Assembly (NCBI GenBank): GCA_903837355.1
Contig: CAILUI010000206.1
Coordinates: 1 to 64,000 of the forward strand
Length of the DNA: 64,000 nt
Origin: an uncultured Victivallales bacterium
GTDB lineage: Bacteria; Verrucomicrobiota; Lentisphaeria; Oligosphaerales; JAFGRS01
Direction: 5' to 3'
Part shown: piece after piece, positions 51,236 through 59,199 of the stretch
Position numbering within the stretch: the stretch's first letter is position 1
How the letters are laid out: each line of letters starts with the position of its first letter
Made by a program: the position numbers and the translations under genes
The notes under the pieces: generated by a model
Database searches by the model: none
The model's input: the letters and a program-made list of their open reading frames with translations, nothing else
What the model was told of the DNA's origin: nothing

Positions 51236-52534
51236 TCACCCCTGCGCGTCGTAGGCCCAGCGGCTCAGGTACCAGGCCAGCCAGGTCCAGCGGTCGGCCT
51301 GGCGTCCGCTGAGCTGGGCTGCCTGGCGCCGGGCCTGGGCCATGGCCCCCTCGAGGTCTGCAGGTACCGCGATACAGCGCGCCAGACGCAGGTACTCCAT
51401 GGCCCGTTCCGGTCCGCCCAGCAACGGCGCTGCCACCCGCGTCAGGAACGAGGCCAGGTCCGCTTCCGGGTTCGCCGCCGAGCCGTAGTCTGCCAGGGCC
51501 AGGTAGTTCAACTCGCAGCCCGTCCGGAAGGGCGACTTTTCCCCAAAGATCGAGAGCCCGTCGAAGCCGTGCGCCAGCGACTGCTGTGCCAGCAACGCCA
51601 GCCAGTCCACTGCGACCTCTTCGCCGCGCGCCATCCACCAGGTCGCCAGATGGGCCCGCATGATGTTCCCCGCGAAGCCCTCGGGCGCCCGCGTCGTCCA
51701 GGGGACGGGGTTACGGGGAGCACTGAAGTAGTCCGCGACCCACTGCACGTAGGCCCCGCGCGGGAACTGCGCCACGCACTCCGGTGCCCACGGCGGCGAG
51801 CCCCCGCCGAAGCCTGGCGTCGTCCCGTCGGCGACCGGCTGCGGGTGCGAGTACGTCTCCAGGATCACGGTGGCGCCCGGGCGCACCGACCACACCGCCT
51901 CCGCCGCGGGCCCGTAGAACATCGCCATGTCGTCCCAGGACTGCGACGAGATCGGGTTCTGGCGACGCTCGCGGCACAGCGAGCACTCGCAGACGTAGGT
52001 GTCACCGCTCTCGACCTGCACTCCAGCCAACGGCACCGTCTCCATCAGCCAGCGCAGGCCATCCAGGCAGTATTCCATGTTCTCGGGCCGCGAGGGGCAG
52101 GCGTGGCGGAATGGCTGTGGTGCATTCCCCGGCATCTGGAAGATGTGCCGTTGCCCGTCTGCCCGCCGCGCGTACAACTCCGGGTACTTGTTTAGATGTT
52201 GGTCCAACGACCACTCCGACGCACCCTCGTAGTAGACGCCGCCGTAGGCGTTGAGGCCGACCCCGGCCAGCAACTTGACTCCGGCCGCGTCGGCGACCTC
52301 GCAGAGGCGCTTTGCCGCCTCCACGCCGCCGTGCCCATCGCGCAACAGCCCCCACACCACCACGCCATCAATGCCGTGCTGCCCGCACCAGCGCAGCAGC
52401 AGGCTGTACTCGCGGACGAAGTCCTCGGCGTTGCCGCTGAACTCGTTGGAGGCACCCCAGTCGTGCACCCCGGCCCGCGCTGCGGTCCATTGCGCGCAAT
52501 GATCCCAAGTCCATAACAGGCGCAGGTTGATCAC
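51236..52534 (-). CDS. TIM-barrel-like protein, probable glycoside hydrolase
   Basis: A 432-residue cytosolic-looking protein with no signal peptide. The strand and helix rhythm and residues such as WTWDHCAQW, HGIDGVVVWGLLRDGHGG, GVQVESGDTYVCECSLCRER and QWVADYFSAPRN resemble uncharacterised TIM-barrel hydrolases found beside DUF4091 genes. The C-x-C-x2-C motif could bind a metal. The start is GTG 52534 with GGGAGG seven bases upstream; the longer ORF to 52804 is not used. No exact family name can be given. Confidence 0.6.
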   Translation of the reverse strand: MINLRLLWTWDHCAQWTAARAGVHDWGASNEFSGNAEDFVREYSLLLRWCGQHGIDGVVVWGLLRDGHGGVEAAKRLCEVADAAGVKLLAGVGLNAYGGVYYEGASEWSLDQHLNKYPELYARRADGQRHIFQMPGNAPQPFRHACPSRPENMEYCLDGLRWLMETVPLAGVQVESGDTYVCECSLCRERRQNPISSQSWDDMAMFYGPAAEAVWSVRPGATVILETYSHPQPVADGTTPGFGGGSPPWAPECVAQFPRGAYVQWVADYFSAPRNPVPWTTRAPEGFAGNIMRAHLATWWMARGEEVAVDWLALLAQQSLAHGFDGLSIFGEKSPFRTGCELNYLALADYGSAANPEADLASFLTRVAAPLLGGPERAMEYLRLARCIAVPADLEGAMAQARRQAAQLSGRQADRWTWLAWYLSRWAYDAQG

Positions 52535-52818
52535 GGGCGAACCTCCCTTGTGCAAACGTCCCGGCCGTCGCGTTTCGCGGTTACCGGTCGGAAGATAGCG
52601 TGACGGCGGGGAAAGCCAAAGCTTGGCCACCAGGGGTCGATGGCTTTCGTTTGCCTGCGGGGTCAGGAGTATCCCCTTCAGCCCCCGCGGGGCGCAGTGT
52701 CCGCCCGGCCCGGGGTCGGTACCCCGGCTGGTGGCGGACGGCGGCCGCGGCTGGTGGCGGACGGCGGCCGCGGCGGTATGTTCGGGGGCTGCTGAACGGC
52801 TCACCAGGAGGGCCTCCT
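52535..52818. repeat. Intergenic region with a 23-bp tandem duplication
   Basis: Between divergent genes, two exact copies of a 23-bp GC-rich unit (GGCTGGTGGCGGACGGCGGC followed by CGC) occupy 52726-52748 and 52749-52771, about 50 bases upstream of the next gene start. No gene is seen in this interval. Confidence 0.7.
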
Positions 52819-53886
52819 ATGACGGAAAGACTGCGTTTGCCCGAGTTCTCCATCGTCGTCCTTGTCGCCGGTCTGGCGGCAGTGCTCCAGATGGCCGGCC
52901 CGGCCGCGGCCGCGGAGCCTGCCAACCTTTTCCCGGAGGGCAGTTGCGAGTTCATCGAGAACGGCGCTGCCAAAGGCTGGACTCTGCAGCCTGGCGCTGA
53001 ACTCAAGGCCGAGGGCGCCAACCACTACCTCCAGTTCAGCAGCGCCGATGGCAAGGAGTCAGCCTGGGCCCTGGGTACCCTGAAGCTGAAGCCCGAGTGG
53101 GAGGCCCTGCAGGTGACGGCGCGGCTCAAGGCCACCGACCTCAAGCCTGGTCCCGAGGCCTGGCACTGCGCTCACTGCATCCTGAACTTTCGTACCGCCG
53201 ACGGCAAGGACGCCGGCTTCGCCGAGAGCCCGAAACTCAGGCGCGACTCGGACTGGGTGACGCAGACCGTCACCGTCGAGATCCCGAAGGGTGCAGCGGC
53301 CTTGCATCTGCAGCCGGGGCTCTGGGCGGCACGCGGCGTCATGTGCCTGGACGATGTGGTCATCACGCCGGTGGAGAAGCCGGGGCCGTTTGCCGGGCCG
53401 GTGGTGCGCCTGAGCAAGGACACGGGTTTCGCCGAAGGGCAGTTCGAAACGCTGACGGCAGACGGCAGTCAAGCCCAGGGGTGGAGCGAATGGCCCACGG
53501 TCGCAATGCTTGTGGGTGAGGGTGGCAACCACTGGGCGCGGATCACTAACCGGAACCCGACCGCCATGCCCACCCTGCGCGCCAATTTGCGTCTGCCGCC
53601 GGCCTGCAAGAGCCTGCGCCTCTCCGTCCGCCTGCAAGCGCGGGACCTGAGGTGCGGGCCGGAGCCCTGGCAGCAGGCCCGTGTGGTGATCTCGCCTTGC
53701 ACCGCCGACGGGCAACCGTTGCCCAGCTTGCCCGGGCCGGCGCTGGCGCAGGACTCCGCCTGGCAGACCCTCGAGACGACGCTTGCCGTCACCCCCGAGA
53801 CGCGCTACCTGGTGCTCTGGGTTGGCCTCTGGCAGGCCACCGGTAGCCTCGATGTCGATGACGTGCAGGTGACGGTGATCGAGTAG
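52819..53886 (+). CDS. Secreted protein with two tandem carbohydrate-binding-like domains
   Basis: A 355-residue secreted protein. A signal peptide (VVLVAGLAAVLQMAGPAAAA) is followed by two related beta-sandwich domains. The first contains KATDLKPGPEAWHCAHC and later LHLQPGLWAARGVMCLDDV; the second contains QARDLRCGPEPWQQARV and LVLWVGLWQATGSLDVDDV. This is a clear internal duplication. No catalytic residues are evident. AGGAGG lies seven bases before the ATG. It probably binds polysaccharide. Confidence 0.8.
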   Translation: MTERLRLPEFSIVVLVAGLAAVLQMAGPAAAAEPANLFPEGSCEFIENGAAKGWTLQPGAELKAEGANHYLQFSSADGKESAWALGTLKLKPEWEALQVTARLKATDLKPGPEAWHCAHCILNFRTADGKDAGFAESPKLRRDSDWVTQTVTVEIPKGAAALHLQPGLWAARGVMCLDDVVITPVEKPGPFAGPVVRLSKDTGFAEGQFETLTADGSQAQGWSEWPTVAMLVGEGGNHWARITNRNPTAMPTLRANLRLPPACKSLRLSVRLQARDLRCGPEPWQQARVVISPCTADGQPLPSLPGPALAQDSAWQTLETTLAVTPETRYLVLWVGLWQATGSLDVDDVQVTVIE

Positions 53887-53894
53887 CCAGCGTC

Positions 53895-53924
53895 TTGACA
53901 CGAGGGGCCGCACGTTATACGTGC
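53895..53924 (+). promoter_or_regulatory. Candidate promoter/operator of the second toxin-antitoxin pair
   Basis: TTGACA (53895-53900) is followed 15 bases later by TATACG. The -10 region is embedded in a perfect inverted repeat GCACG-TTATA-CGTGC (53910-53924). The antitoxin starts 40 bases downstream. The promoter spacing is shorter than ideal. Confidence 0.5.
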
Positions 53925-53963
53925 ATCGTGCAATGTGTAACAGCGCGCAGACGGAGGAGCAGC

Positions 53964-54206
53964 ATGGCAACCGCGATTGTCTCGGCCAAGGGCTGGGTCG
54001 TCATTCCGGCGCCCTACCGCCGGCGGCATCATCTGACTCCCGGCACCAAGGTCGAGATCGTCGACTACGGAGAGAGCATCGGCATCGTGCCGGCTATGGT
54101 GGACCCCTCGCGCCAGGCCAGGGGACTGCTGCGTGGCGGTAAATCCCTGACGGCAGCGCTGCTGGCTGACCGCAGGGAGGAGCGGCGGTGCGAAGATGGC
54201 CGCTAA
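53964..54206 (+). CDS. AbrB/MazE-like antitoxin
   Basis: An 80-residue SpoVT-AbrB-type DNA-binding protein: TAIVSAKGWVVIPAPYRRRH and then LTPGTKVEIVDYGESIGIVP, a swapped-hairpin fold. GGAGGAGC precedes the ATG. Its 3' end overlaps the PIN toxin start by 11 bp, the standard pairing of a VapBC-like module. Confidence 0.88.
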   Translation: MATAIVSAKGWVVIPAPYRRRHHLTPGTKVEIVDYGESIGIVPAMVDPSRQARGLLRGGKSLTAALLADRREERRCEDGR

Positions 54207-54603
54207 GTACGTCCTGGACGCCTTCGCGCTCCTCGCCTACCTGCAGGACGAAGCAGGGGCAGCAGACGTCGAGGAGATCCTCTTGGCCGCCGCCCGCGGC
54301 GAGGTGACGGCGGCGATGACCGTGGTGAACCTCGGCGAAGCGGCATACATCACCGAACGCGAGCAGTCCGTCGAGGCTGCGCAGGCCTTGCTGGCCGCGT
54401 TTGACCAACTGCCGATCACGCTCGCGGAAGTAGGTCACACGTTTGCCCTCGAAGCTGCACACATCAAGGCTCGGCAGCAGGTCTCCTACGCGGACGCCTT
54501 CGTGGTGGCCCTCGCCCGGCGCCTCGCTGCGGTGGCCGTCACCGGGGATCCCGAGTTTGCCCGGGTGGAGCATCTCGTTGCCGTCCGCTGGCTGCCCCGG
54601 TAG
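54196..54603 (+). CDS. VapC-type PIN-domain toxin (second pair)
   Basis: A 135-residue PIN ribonuclease with the acidic residues in KYVLDAFALLAYL, VVNLGEAAYI, VSYADAFVVALARR and VTGDPEF. It overlaps the AbrB-type antitoxin gene and likely forms a toxin-antitoxin pair. It is unrelated in detail to the pair at 29.2-29.9 kb. The target is unknown. Confidence 0.88.
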   Translation: MAAKYVLDAFALLAYLQDEAGAADVEEILLAAARGEVTAAMTVVNLGEAAYITEREQSVEAAQALLAAFDQLPITLAEVGHTFALEAAHIKARQQVSYADAFVVALARRLAAVAVTGDPEFARVEHLVAVRWLPR

Positions 54604-54648
54604 TGGAGTATCCTGCCTGCAGGGGCAGGAAGAGGCAGATCGACCCCA

Positions 54649-55773
54649 ATGAACTCAGCCACAAGAACAGTTGCCGTCCACGTTGCTGCGTTGAACTTGG
54701 TGGGAGCGTTTGCCTGTGGGGTCTATGCGGAGCAGCACTCTCGCTGGACGCCCGTTCCGCCCGACGAGCGACTGGTCGGCATGGCCTATACGACGTGTTT
54801 TCCTCCGATTCCTTGGGACAGAACGTGGGGCACCCCAACACTGGGGAAGTACCGTTCCGACGATCCGGCGATCATCGGGCAACATGCCAAGTGGCTGGGC
54901 GCCGCCGGTGTCGACTTCATCTGGATCGACTGGTCGAACAACGTCGATCACGATCCCACCATGAAGGACACCGAACCTATCCTGCAGAATGGCGAACGGT
55001 GGCTAGCCTATCGGGCGGATATCGCCCATCTCGAGACGGCTACGGAAGCGGTGTTCCGTGTCTATGCGGGCCTCCCGGTGCACCCTAAGATCGGCATCTT
55101 CCTCGGCTGCCCGGGGGCGAGAGAAGCCGTGGCCGACGGACGACTGCAGAAGAAGGCCGACCAGGTTCACGATCAGTTTGTTGCCCATCCTGACTACGGC
55201 CCGATGATGCAGTGCTATCTGGGCAAGCCCCTGCTGGCCATCTACGTTGGCACGCCGTCTCCCTTCCCGCAAGGAGTGCCTGAATGGGATGACCCGCGCT
55301 TCACCGTGCGTTGGTTTACGGGCTTCGTGACCGAACAGCCCAACCTGCGTGACGGACGGTTCAGCAAGTACGGCTACTGGTCGTGGGAAGACCGGGGGCC
55401 GGCAACATACTCGGTGCATGATGGACACGTTGAGGCGATGGTGATAACCGCCGCCTCAAGACAGCAGGGCCAACCGGACCAGCCCGAGCAATGGATCCCC
55501 GCGAGGGGGCGCAGAAATGGCGATACCTTTCGCGAGGCCTGGAAAGAAGCCAGACGGTATGGCCCCAGATTTGCCATGGTTGTGGCATGGAATGAATTTG
55601 TCGTATGGGAAGGCCCCAGCGCGGAGGTAAGCAAGGACATCGAACCCTCAGAGGAACACGGGGACAAATACCTGAAGATACTGAAAGAGGAAATCGTTAA
55701 GTTCAAGAGCAGCGAACAGCCGGTCGAACAAGCTCCTGCAGGCGACGTCCTGAAGGCCGTTTCAGAGGACTGA
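54649..55773 (+). CDS. Secreted GH99/WbsX-like protein
   Basis: A 374-residue secreted protein with an N-terminal signal peptide (HVAALNLVGAFACGVYA). The core resembles GH99-like or WbsX-type TIM barrels: QHAKWLGAAGVDFIWIDWSN near residue 80 and the VVAWNEFVVWEGPSAE segment near residue 315, where family members carry catalytic acids. It probably hydrolyses an alpha-mannoside or related glycan. The C-terminus is charged. The gene begins 45 bp after the toxin gene on the same strand. Confidence 0.75.
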   Translation: MNSATRTVAVHVAALNLVGAFACGVYAEQHSRWTPVPPDERLVGMAYTTCFPPIPWDRTWGTPTLGKYRSDDPAIIGQHAKWLGAAGVDFIWIDWSNNVDHDPTMKDTEPILQNGERWLAYRADIAHLETATEAVFRVYAGLPVHPKIGIFLGCPGAREAVADGRLQKKADQVHDQFVAHPDYGPMMQCYLGKPLLAIYVGTPSPFPQGVPEWDDPRFTVRWFTGFVTEQPNLRDGRFSKYGYWSWEDRGPATYSVHDGHVEAMVITAASRQQGQPDQPEQWIPARGRRNGDTFREAWKEARRYGPRFAMVVAWNEFVVWEGPSAEVSKDIEPSEEHGDKYLKILKEEIVKFKSSEQPVEQAPAGDVLKAVSED

Positions 55774-55789
55774 CTTTGGGCGACAAGAT

Positions 55790-56119
55790 ATGACAAAGAC
55801 GCATCTTGCGGTCTTGGCGCTAGTCCTCCTTCCTCTGGCTGCGTGCAACCCACTAGCGGCCCAGGAGCGATTCCAGGCAAGGGGACTATCTGCCCCGGCC
55901 AAAATGGAACCCCACCAGCAGGGCGTGGTGGAAGTGCGCTTCGATCTGTTGCCGACATCCATGCGTTTCAATGCCCCGGCATACCCGTGCATGGTCGCGG
56001 AGAACGGGATCCAGTACAGCAATGGGTTTGCGGAACGGTGTGCATACGAGACATGTGAAGACCCACACGGGCCTCGCCGCTCGCCGCCTCCCGTTCGGTT
56101 CGGATCGCGAACAACCTAG
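55790..56119 (+). CDS. Short lipoprotein, possibly truncated
   Basis: A 109-residue lipoprotein with a good lipobox (LLPLAAC). After it comes a short beta-rich stretch (GVVEVRFDLLPTSMRFNAPA) and a C-terminal arginine- and proline-rich tail that reads like out-of-frame sequence. This suggests a gene cut short by a frameshift near 56040. No family was recognised. No strong ribosome binding site is seen. Confidence 0.45.
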   Translation: MTKTHLAVLALVLLPLAACNPLAAQERFQARGLSAPAKMEPHQQGVVEVRFDLLPTSMRFNAPAYPCMVAENGIQYSNGFAERCAYETCEDPHGPRRSPPPVRFGSRTT

Positions 56120-56304
56120 CGCTCCGCAAGGGCCAGCGGTGGGGTGAGAAGAACCAACCCAGATGAACGGAACGCCCAAGCAGGCGCTGTCGCGAATGCG
56201 ACCAGCGCACTCGGGCCGCAAGCCATGCGTCCCGTAGGCCGGGTCGATGAGTTTGAGTCGTCACGATGCCTCTGAGAGCAGTCTCGGCAGGAGGTTCTAG
56301 GACC

Positions 56305-59151
56305 ATGCGAATACACCTGATGGGCGGCGCTGCTTCTGCGAGTCTGGCGGCGCTGCTGACCGGCGCCTGCATGAACTCCGCCAGCGCGGCGGAAGCCGTT
56401 GGCGAAAAGCAGATTGCGGCCGACTACTACGTGGCCACCGACGGCCGGGAGGCCTGGTCGGGCACGTTGGCGGCGCCGAATCCGGAGCAGACCGATGGTC
56501 CGTTCGCCACCCTCGAACGGGCTCGAGACGAGATCCGCAAGCGCCAGGCGGCAGGGGGGCTGCCGGCCACGGGCATTACGGTCGCGGTGCGTGGCGGCGT
56601 CTACGCGCGGACGCAGACCTTTGAATTGGGGGCCCAGGACTCGGGTCGCGAGGCGGCGCCGGTGGTGTACCGTGCCTACCCTGGTGAGACCGTGCATCTC
56701 TCCGGCGGCGTCGACCTTCCCGCCGCGGCGTTCTCGGTGGTCACCGACGCTGCGGTCTTGTCGCGGCTAGACGCCACCGTGCGTGGCAAGGTCTTGCAGG
56801 CGGGTCTGCGTGCGCTCGGGATTTCGGCCCTGGGGCAGCTTCCGGTGCGCTTCTTCAGCGCGCCGGCGCTGCCGGAACTGTTCTATGGCGACACGCCGAT
56901 GACGCTGGCGCGCTGGCCGGATCAGGGCTGGACCACCGTCGCCAAGATCGTCTCGCCGGGCGCCTCTCCCGAGAGCGACCCCACGGCGACCGAAGGCGGC
57001 GTTTTCGAGTACGCCGGCGACCGGCCGCAGCGCTGGAACGTCGCGGCCGGCGTCTGGCTGCTGGGCTACTGGTGCTTCGACTGGTACCCCGAGGCCATCC
57101 TGGTGCAGGCCATCGACCTCGAGAAACGCCAGATCGCCCTGGCCGCTCCCGCCCTGTACACGGTCAAGCAGGGCAACCCCTCGCCGCGGCGCTTCTGCGC
57201 CCTGAACCTGCTCGAGGAACTCGACCAGCCGGGCGAGTACTACATCGATCGGGACGCGGGCCGTCTGTACTTCCTGCCGCCCGGTCCGCTGGCGGGGAAG
57301 CGCGTCGTGCTGTCGACTCTGAACGCGCCGCTCATGGCTCTGCGGGACGCGTCCAACGTCGTTATCCGCGGGTTTGTCATCGAAGCCGGCCTCAGTCACG
57401 GCGTGGTAGTTGAGGCCGGCAGCAGCAACCGCATCCAGGCGTGCGAGATCCGCAATGTCCGGGCGCTGGGGGTGAACGTCGCCGGCGGTACGCGGCATCG
57501 GGTCGAGGCCTGCGACATCCATGACACTGGCACCGGCGGCGTCACCCTGGCGGGTGGCGACCGCAAGACCCTGACTCCGGCCGGGCATGAAGCGCTGAAT
57601 AACCACATCTGGCGGTTCTCGAGACACCAACTGACCTACGCCAGCGCGGTCTCCCTGCAGGGGGTCGGCAACCGCGCCGCGCACAATCTGCTGCACGACG
57701 CGCCGCACATGGCTGCCGGGGTCAGCGGCAACGACCACATCTTCGAGTACAACGTGATCCATCACGTCTGCACCGAAACCGATGACAGCGGCGCCTTCTA
57801 CACCGGCCGGAACCCCTCCTGCCGCGGCAACATCGTGCGCTACAACTTCTGGCACAACATCGGCAGTCCGATGGGCCACGGCAATGCCGCGGTGTACTTC
57901 GACGACGGCGACGGCGGCTACACCGTGCTCGGCAATGTCTTCTTCCGTTGCGGCGATCCGGGCCGGGGCTCGTTCGGCACGGTGTTCTCGCACGGCGGTC
58001 ACGACAATCTCTCCGAGAACAACATCTTCGTGGAGTGCAAGCGCGCCATGGGCTCGGCGCCGTGGAACGACAAGCGCTGGAAGGAGGCGATCGATGGCGG
58101 CGTGGGCTGTTTCTGGAAGGAGCGGCTGCTGCAGGAGGTCGACATCACCCAGCCGCCCTATACCACGCGTTACCCGCAACTCGTCGGCTTCATGGACCCG
58201 CAACCCGGCCAGGTACGGATCAACCGGGCCTTGCGGAACCTGCTGGTGATGTGTGCCGAGGTGAGTGGCGGCAACTGGCAGCTCCTGCCTGACGAGAATC
58301 TGGTGACCGACCGCGATCCGGGCTTCGTGAATGCCGCCAAGGGCGACTTCGGGCTGCGCCCGGACGCTGAGGTCTTCACCCGCTTGCCGGGATTCCAGCC
58401 GGTTCCCTTCGCCAAGATGGGCCTCTACGCCGACGACCTGCGGCCGACGCCGCCGGTCGAGGCCTGGCCCTATGAGCCCCCCAAACCACTGCCTCCGCTG
58501 GCGCAGAACGCCGCTGCCGGCGCGCCGCGACTGAAGAGCGGTCCCGCCCCGGTGCTCAAGGTGACTCGCGCCGCGGGGCCGATTACGGTCGATGGCACCT
58601 TCGCGCCGGCGGAGTGGGGCGCGGCGAACGCCGTACCCATGCTGCTGGCCCAGGACGTCGGCGGCGGCCCGGTGGTCGCAGCGCGGCAGAGCCGGGCCTG
58701 GCTGGCCTACGATGCGGACAGCTTGTACGTTGCGGTGGAGAACCTCGTCAACCCGGACACCAAGCTCGCCGGCAACGACTGGGGCGCGGACGATGCGGTG
58801 GAGATCAGCCTGCAGGTCCTCCGCCCGGACGGCAAGGCGCCGCCGACCACCGTCATCCGCGGCTTCGGCAACGGCTTTGTCCAATTCGGTACCACGACGG
58901 GCCTCGCCGAACCCAAGGCCATGGACCCCGGCGGGACGCAGTTCCGGGCCTCGCGGCCGGAAGCGGGCCGCTGGCTGGCCGAGTGCCGTATTCCTTTCCG
59001 CCTGATCGATATGGACCCGGCCAAAGACACCCGCATCGCCTTCAACCTGACCGTGCGCAAGACGCGCGAGGACCTCTGGCTGATGTGGGAAGGGACGCGC
59101 GGACAGTCCTACGACGTGAGTCAGGCGGGCGTTGTTGAGTTGGCCAGGTGA
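56305..59151 (+). CDS. Secreted parallel beta-helix protein with CBM9-like C-terminal domain
   Basis: A 948-residue secreted protein. A signal peptide is followed by the conserved DYYVATDGREAWSGTLAAPN entry region and a right-handed parallel beta-helix (many short turns such as NVVIRGFVIEAGLSHGVVVE). A C-terminal domain of about 180 residues resembles CBM9 (ITVDGTFAPAEWGAANAVPM, SLYVAVENLVNPDTKLAGND). It probably binds or cleaves a polysaccharide such as a uronate-containing glycan. It is paralogous to the next gene in its N-terminal half. AGGAGG lies ten bases before ATG 56305. Confidence 0.85.
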   Translation: MRIHLMGGAASASLAALLTGACMNSASAAEAVGEKQIAADYYVATDGREAWSGTLAAPNPEQTDGPFATLERARDEIRKRQAAGGLPATGITVAVRGGVYARTQTFELGAQDSGREAAPVVYRAYPGETVHLSGGVDLPAAAFSVVTDAAVLSRLDATVRGKVLQAGLRALGISALGQLPVRFFSAPALPELFYGDTPMTLARWPDQGWTTVAKIVSPGASPESDPTATEGGVFEYAGDRPQRWNVAAGVWLLGYWCFDWYPEAILVQAIDLEKRQIALAAPALYTVKQGNPSPRRFCALNLLEELDQPGEYYIDRDAGRLYFLPPGPLAGKRVVLSTLNAPLMALRDASNVVIRGFVIEAGLSHGVVVEAGSSNRIQACEIRNVRALGVNVAGGTRHRVEACDIHDTGTGGVTLAGGDRKTLTPAGHEALNNHIWRFSRHQLTYASAVSLQGVGNRAAHNLLHDAPHMAAGVSGNDHIFEYNVIHHVCTETDDSGAFYTGRNPSCRGNIVRYNFWHNIGSPMGHGNAAVYFDDGDGGYTVLGNVFFRCGDPGRGSFGTVFSHGGHDNLSENNIFVECKRAMGSAPWNDKRWKEAIDGGVGCFWKERLLQEVDITQPPYTTRYPQLVGFMDPQPGQVRINRALRNLLVMCAEVSGGNWQLLPDENLVTDRDPGFVNAAKGDFGLRPDAEVFTRLPGFQPVPFAKMGLYADDLRPTPPVEAWPYEPPKPLPPLAQNAAAGAPRLKSGPAPVLKVTRAAGPITVDGTFAPAEWGAANAVPMLLAQDVGGGPVVAARQSRAWLAYDADSLYVAVENLVNPDTKLAGNDWGADDAVEISLQVLRPDGKAPPTTVIRGFGNGFVQFGTTTGLAEPKAMDPGGTQFRASRPEAGRWLAECRIPFRLIDMDPAKDTRIAFNLTVRKTREDLWLMWEGTRGQSYDVSQAGVVELAR

Positions 59152-59199
59152 CCAACGGCGCGCCGCTGCCGGCGTGCCCGCTGTACGGGAGGGACCGCA

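Noticed and set aside
52726..52771. The two 23-bp units as a CRISPR array
   Set aside because: Only two adjacent copies without spacers, and no cas genes in the window.
56767..58884. A 705-codon minus-strand frame opposite the first beta-helix gene
   Set aside because: Same reason: no motif, and the plus strand has a convincing protein with a signal peptide.
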